Below the pieces are notes generated by a model. The model did no database searches, had not been told where the DNA came from, and worked only from the letters and a program-made list of their open reading frames with translations. Below are positions 61,001 through 64,000 of a DNA stretch of 64,000 nt, one piece after another. The stretch is from Kiritimatiellota bacterium. Its GTDB lineage: Bacteria; Verrucomicrobiota; Kiritimatiellia; JAAZAB01. The stretch covers positions 1 to 64,000 of the forward strand of contig JAPLSY010000029.1 in NCBI GenBank assembly GCA_026398415.1, given 5' to 3'. Made by a program: the position numbers and the translations under genes. Positions within the stretch are counted from its first letter, which is position 1. Every line of letters begins with the position of its first letter.

Positions 61001-61549
61001 CGGTCCATATGTAAAATCGCGAGCGATGTCGCGGAAACGCGGATTGTGTCGGTCCTTTTCGGACAACAGCGGTTCCGGTGTCGGCCAGGGAATGGCCAGA
61101 TCCGGGTCGCTCCAGATGATCCCTTTTTCGCCCTGCGGATGGTAATAGTCCGTGCAATAGTAAAGAAATTCGGCTTCATCGCTGAGCACGCAAAACCCAT
61201 GGGCAAAGCCGACCGGCACGAAAAACTGTTTTTTATTCCGGGCGGACAGAACCTCGCTGACCCAGCGGCCGAAGGTCGGCGAACCGAACCGGATATCTAC
61301 AACAACGTCAAAAACTTCGCCGCGGAGCACGCGGACCAACTTGCCTTGCGGATGCCCGACCTGGTAATGCAGGCCGCGCAGGACATGCCGGGCGGATTGG
61401 GAATGATTAATCTGGACAAAATCCGCGTTAATGCCTTGCGCTGCGAAAGCATCCCGGCGATAGGTTTCCATGAAGAATCCGCGAGGGTCTTCGAACACCT
61501 TGGGTTCGATGACCAATACGTCCCGAATGGCTGTAGCGGTAAATTTCAT
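60998..61549 (-). CDS. rfbC: dTDP-4-dehydrorhamnose 3,5-epimerase RfbC/RmlC
   Basis: The 183-residue cupin epimerises C3 and C5 of dTDP-4-keto-6-deoxyglucose, the third step. The catalytic and structural parts are visible: PRGFFMETYRRDAF, VQINHSQSARHVLRGLHYQ (base His), QGKLVRVLRGEVFDVVVDIR, VPVGFAHGFCVLSDEAEFLY and the C-terminal GIIWSDPDLAIPWP. ATG 61549 fits the family start; the frame from 61612 extends it too far. It is first of the minus-strand rfb set. Confidence 0.94.
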   Translation of the reverse strand: MKFTATAIRDVLVIEPKVFEDPRGFFMETYRRDAFAAQGINADFVQINHSQSARHVLRGLHYQVGHPQGKLVRVLRGEVFDVVVDIRFGSPTFGRWVSEVLSARNKKQFFVPVGFAHGFCVLSDEAEFLYYCTDYYHPQGEKGIIWSDPDLAIPWPTPEPLLSEKDRHNPRFRDIARDFTYGP

Positions 61550-61574
61550 GCCGTATAACGCAGACAACCCAATA

Positions 61575-61871
61575 TTAGAATGGCCGGCGGCCGCGGAACA
61601 AAGCATCCACAAATTCGGTCATATGCCCGATCAAGGGAAATTGCCGGCTGCATTTAAAAAACAATGTTTTCAAAGGACTTGCGTAACCCGGTTGAACGAA
61701 TCGCTGCATTGCGTGCTGCCAAAGATCGTCCAACATAATCCAGATTCCCAAAAGACCGATCACAATGCCTGCAACAGTTACCCAGGGCTTGGGCGCCCAA
61801 AGCATTAAAAACCCGATTAACGCCAGCAGCAGGCCGAGATAAAAATGATGTACACCCTGCAAAGATTCCAT
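61575..61871 (-). CDS. small membrane protein of unknown family
   Basis: From ATG 61871 the 98-residue protein has two membrane helices (FYLGLLLALIGFLMLWAP and WVTVAGIVIGLLGIWIML) with a WAPKPW turn, then a soluble C-terminus (about 65-98). Longer in-frame extension to 62045 overlaps the next gene. It lies two bases after the stop of the 188-residue membrane protein upstream. I do not recognise it; it may be a membrane partner. Confidence 0.6.
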   Translation of the reverse strand: MESLQGVHHFYLGLLLALIGFLMLWAPKPWVTVAGIVIGLLGIWIMLDDLWQHAMQRFVQPGYASPLKTLFFKCSRQFPLIGHMTEFVDALFRGRRPF

Positions 61872-61873
61872 CG

Positions 61874-62440
61874 TTACACGGTGGTTTGAGGTTTGAATTT
61901 CCGAATTATTATCCAAAGCGCAAAAGCGGCCATGGCGGCGGCAATTCCCATGGCGATCACAATTGGATGAACGGCGACCGGGTTCCAGTTCAACATGGGC
62001 CGGGCCATGCCTTGTTGGAATTGTGCCATGCTGCCAATATGCCAAAGCCGGTCAAAAAACACGATGCAAATCAATATGGCCCCGGATAAAGACACGCCCA
62101 GCACAGCAAACAGCCCGGAACGGTGGGGCAGTAACTCGCGTGCCGTCATGATGCCGGCAAACAAGGATAAATGGTAGGCCGCCGCAAGATAAAGCCAAAC
62201 CGGCGTTGCGACCAGGCGCGAATCCATCCAATACATCCACATCCAATCCGGGGCCATCTGGTAACAAACTACACCGGTCCCATATCCAAAAAACGAGCCG
62301 AATGAAAGACCAACGTAAAACAATTCATCCTTGAACAAATTGTCTCGTCTTGGATGCCGGAAACGGTCCGCGAAAAGCATGGAAAAAAGCATTCCGACTG
62401 CGAACATCAGAAATAGATCGAGAAAGATTGTTGGACTCAC
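61874..62440 (-). CDS. polytopic membrane protein of unknown family
   Basis: The 188-residue protein has five hydrophobic segments (from IFLDLFLMFAVGMLFSMLF to VIAMGIAAAMAAFALWIII) with charged turns such as RFRHPRRDN and an aromatic patch (QMAPDWMWMYWMDSR). The stop is two bases before the next small membrane protein, and it follows the SDR epimerase gene by 48 bases. No family is recognised. Confidence 0.6.
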   Translation of the reverse strand: MSPTIFLDLFLMFAVGMLFSMLFADRFRHPRRDNLFKDELFYVGLSFGSFFGYGTGVVCYQMAPDWMWMYWMDSRLVATPVWLYLAAAYHLSLFAGIMTARELLPHRSGLFAVLGVSLSGAILICIVFFDRLWHIGSMAQFQQGMARPMLNWNPVAVHPIVIAMGIAAAMAAFALWIIIRKFKPQTTV

Positions 62441-62488
62441 CCCCCTTCAGGTTAAAAAGATTCCGTTCTTATCCTTGCGTTTTACGGG

Positions 62489-63580
62489 TTAGGCCTTGCT
62501 GTAATCCGGGATCCAATGCTGTTCCCGATACCAGGTAAACATGGCGTCAAAGGCCTTTATAAACGACTGATTTTGAAACTTGAAGCCCGTGGCCAGCACG
62601 CGTTGATTATCGAAACAGAAATGCTTGTCAACCCGGAAGAAATGTAACATGCACTTGTCCAGCTTGGGAAGACGCAGTGCCTGTTTCAGTTGATATTGAC
62701 GGCAGATCCGGCCCCAGTACCAGTTCAAGAACCAGACTACAGGTTGGAATGCGCCCAGGGCCATCAGGCAAGGTCCCACATGCCCCAGACAACGCAAGCC
62801 GCGTTTCGGGTATGGCAGGCGGAAACCGGGCTTGAAACCAAAGATCTGATAAAACGCCCTTACGGCCGGTTCGAGGGTGACAATATCGTTATCGGCCAGA
62901 TTATAAATCGAGTTCCAACCCTTGCCGGACTTGATTGCATAAGCAACAAAGAGGGCAATATCATCAACGTGAACGCAGTTGAATTTCAGGTCGCCGTAAA
63001 GCACGGGTAGTTTTTTAATGCCCATCTCTTTCAATACCAACAAGGGCACAAACGCCCCGGCGGCATATACACAGCGCGGGCCATAAATAAATGAAGGCCG
63101 GATGATGATTGTATCCATCCGTCCGTTGGCCGATTCTGCTTGAACCAGGCGCTCACTTTCCAGTTTGCTTTGCCCATAAGGGGTGCCGGGATGCAACGGG
63201 TGATCCTCGGTCAGCGGCGAGAATTGGGGCGTGCCATATACTTCTGCCGTGGAAAAGTGAATGAATCGGCGGACCCCCGCCGCTTTGGCGGCCTGGAGAA
63301 GATTGGCGGTACCCTGTACATTGACGGCATGCAGTTGTGCGACCGTTGCCGCCAGATCGAAGATGGCCGCGCAATGAACGATGCATTCCACCCCTGCCAG
63401 GCAGGGAGGAATGGTTTCCGGCCGGCACAGATCGAACCGCCGGATAGACGTTTGTTTCCGTTCAGAAATAAAGAGCGGCGCCACATAACATCCGGCAACA
63501 ACTTCATAGCCTTCATCGGCCAATCGCTCGGCAATGTGCGATCCTACAAAGCCATCACAGCCCGTAACAAAGACCTTCAT
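62489..63580 (-). CDS. NAD-dependent epimerase/dehydratase (extended SDR)
   Basis: The 363-residue protein has the Rossmann VTGCDGFVGSHIAERLADEG, VHCAAIFDLA, HFSTAEVYGT and catalytic YGQSKLESER. The C-terminal half (about 250-350; RGLRCLGHVGPCLMALGAFQ, then QHWIPDY) is unlike the sugar-4-epimerases and more like 3-beta-hydroxysteroid/long SDR proteins acting on a bulky or lipid-linked substrate. Substrate unknown. Members in this setting often reduce nucleotide sugars. Confidence 0.85.
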   Translation of the reverse strand: MKVFVTGCDGFVGSHIAERLADEGYEVVAGCYVAPLFISERKQTSIRRFDLCRPETIPPCLAGVECIVHCAAIFDLAATVAQLHAVNVQGTANLLQAAKAAGVRRFIHFSTAEVYGTPQFSPLTEDHPLHPGTPYGQSKLESERLVQAESANGRMDTIIIRPSFIYGPRCVYAAGAFVPLLVLKEMGIKKLPVLYGDLKFNCVHVDDIALFVAYAIKSGKGWNSIYNLADNDIVTLEPAVRAFYQIFGFKPGFRLPYPKRGLRCLGHVGPCLMALGAFQPVVWFLNWYWGRICRQYQLKQALRLPKLDKCMLHFFRVDKHFCFDNQRVLATGFKFQNQSFIKAFDAMFTWYREQHWIPDYSKA

Positions 63581-63734
63581 GTTGCATCCTTTCCGTCTAC
63601 CACGATAAGTGCGGCCAATATATCAGTCGTTTACAGATGCCGCAATACATTAAAAACAGAAGCAACCATTAGGGATGTAAGACCTGAATCTTACACCGGA
63701 TCGGTACAAGATTATCGGTTGGACGGAAACGCAA

Positions 63735-64000
63735 TTATTTCTCGGTCATGACCCAGACGCCGTCCCATGTCGTGGGCGGTGCGGCCCGCAGGGCCTGGCA
63801 CTTCCGCCAATAGGCGGCCGCGGGCGGGTCCTTTGCGCGGAGCGGCTCAAAGGCGGCGACGGCCTCGGCGAACCGGCCCTGGTAAAATGCGCTTAATCCC
63901 TTTGCGAATTGGGCGAAGTCGTCGGCGTGGGCCGCCAAAATTTCCGGGCGCATGGGCTCGAATACCCGCACCGGCGTTTTGCGGCCGACCACGGCCACAC
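63735..64000 (-). CDS. class III adenylate cyclase-type protein, C-terminal fragment
   Basis: The open frame runs off the window edge. The 88 visible residues, including VVGRKTPVRVFE, FAKGLSAFYQGRFAEAVAAF, KDPPAAAYWRKCQAL and the WDGVWVMTEK end, match the tail usual in class III nucleotidyl cyclases with an N-terminal CHASE2 domain. The catalytic domain lies outside the window. Confidence 0.75.
   Translation of the reverse strand, partial: VAVVGRKTPVRVFEPMRPEILAAHADDFAQFAKGLSAFYQGRFAEAVAAFEPLRAKDPPAAAYWRKCQALRAAPPTTWDGVWVMTEK

Overview
The window reads as one contiguous piece of a Gram-negative bacterial chromosome of moderately high GC. It carries ExbB/ExbD/TonB-type proteins, type II secretion gspK-L-M, lipoprotein and outer-envelope genes, cobalamin salvage, dTDP-rhamnose synthesis and four large secreted proteins with FG-GAP/VCBS repeats. 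This mix, together with a uroporphyrinogen-decarboxylase-like protein and two DUF3494 adhesins, suggests the PVC superphylum (Kiritimatiellota, Lentisphaerota or Verrucomicrobiota). That placement is inference; no rRNA gene is present.

Layout. 1-6.1 kb: a truncated tRNA-Lys, a 1469-residue two-domain glycogen-debranching enzyme and a URO-D-like protein whose best start is a non-AUG codon. 6.3-9.6 kb: exbB, exbD, an M28 peptidase and a TonB-like protein. 9.6-11.4 kb: plsY and gpsA (glycerolipid synthesis). 11.4-15.5 kb: a TPR exported protein diverging from gspK-gspL-gspM. 15.5-33.2 kb: a stress and envelope island, almost all on the minus strand. 33.4-35.6 kb: a PUR-type nucleic-acid-binding protein and cobS/cobT. 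35.7-44.2 kb: a secreted phosphoesterase/SGNH fusion, an MFS-HEAT fusion, a UvrD-type helicase and a YihY membrane protein. 44.3-63.6 kb: a polysaccharide locus (Nudix, rfbB, five glycosyltransferases, a GT-C-like membrane protein, rfbD, rfbA, rfbC, an SDR epimerase) interrupted by an RCC1/FG-GAP secreted protein and a DUF4214 membrane protein. 63.7 kb to the end: the C-terminus of a class III adenylate cyclase.

The most interesting system is the island at 16.7-33.2 kb. Six minus-strand transcription units each begin with the same bipartite signal: a palindromic box (core AGGGTTAYACCCC) followed, after exactly 17 bases in five of six cases, by an octamer YGTANNCT that looks like a -10 element. 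The units are: (P6) two small membrane proteins, then a truncated histidine kinase, a full histidine kinase and a LuxR-type response regulator; (P5) an LEA-like lipoprotein, superoxide dismutase, a ferritin-like protein, an alpha/beta hydrolase and an ankyrin protein; (P4) a 23-residue membrane peptide and an ABC exporter; (P3) a triple-BON protein, DUF3309, CsbD and a PAP2 phosphatase; (P2, P1) two paralogous DUF3494 adhesins with FG-GAP tails. The simplest reading is a compact, self-contained stress regulon that encodes and autoregulates its own two-component system.

A second theme is dispersed word-like repeat DNA. Several families of degenerate short-word repeats sit between genes, some arranged as foldback elements of about 70-180 bp. 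At least one family lies in frame inside three envelope proteins, and another inserts 62 residues into a glycosyltransferase. All functions come from motif recognition by eye; no database search was run.
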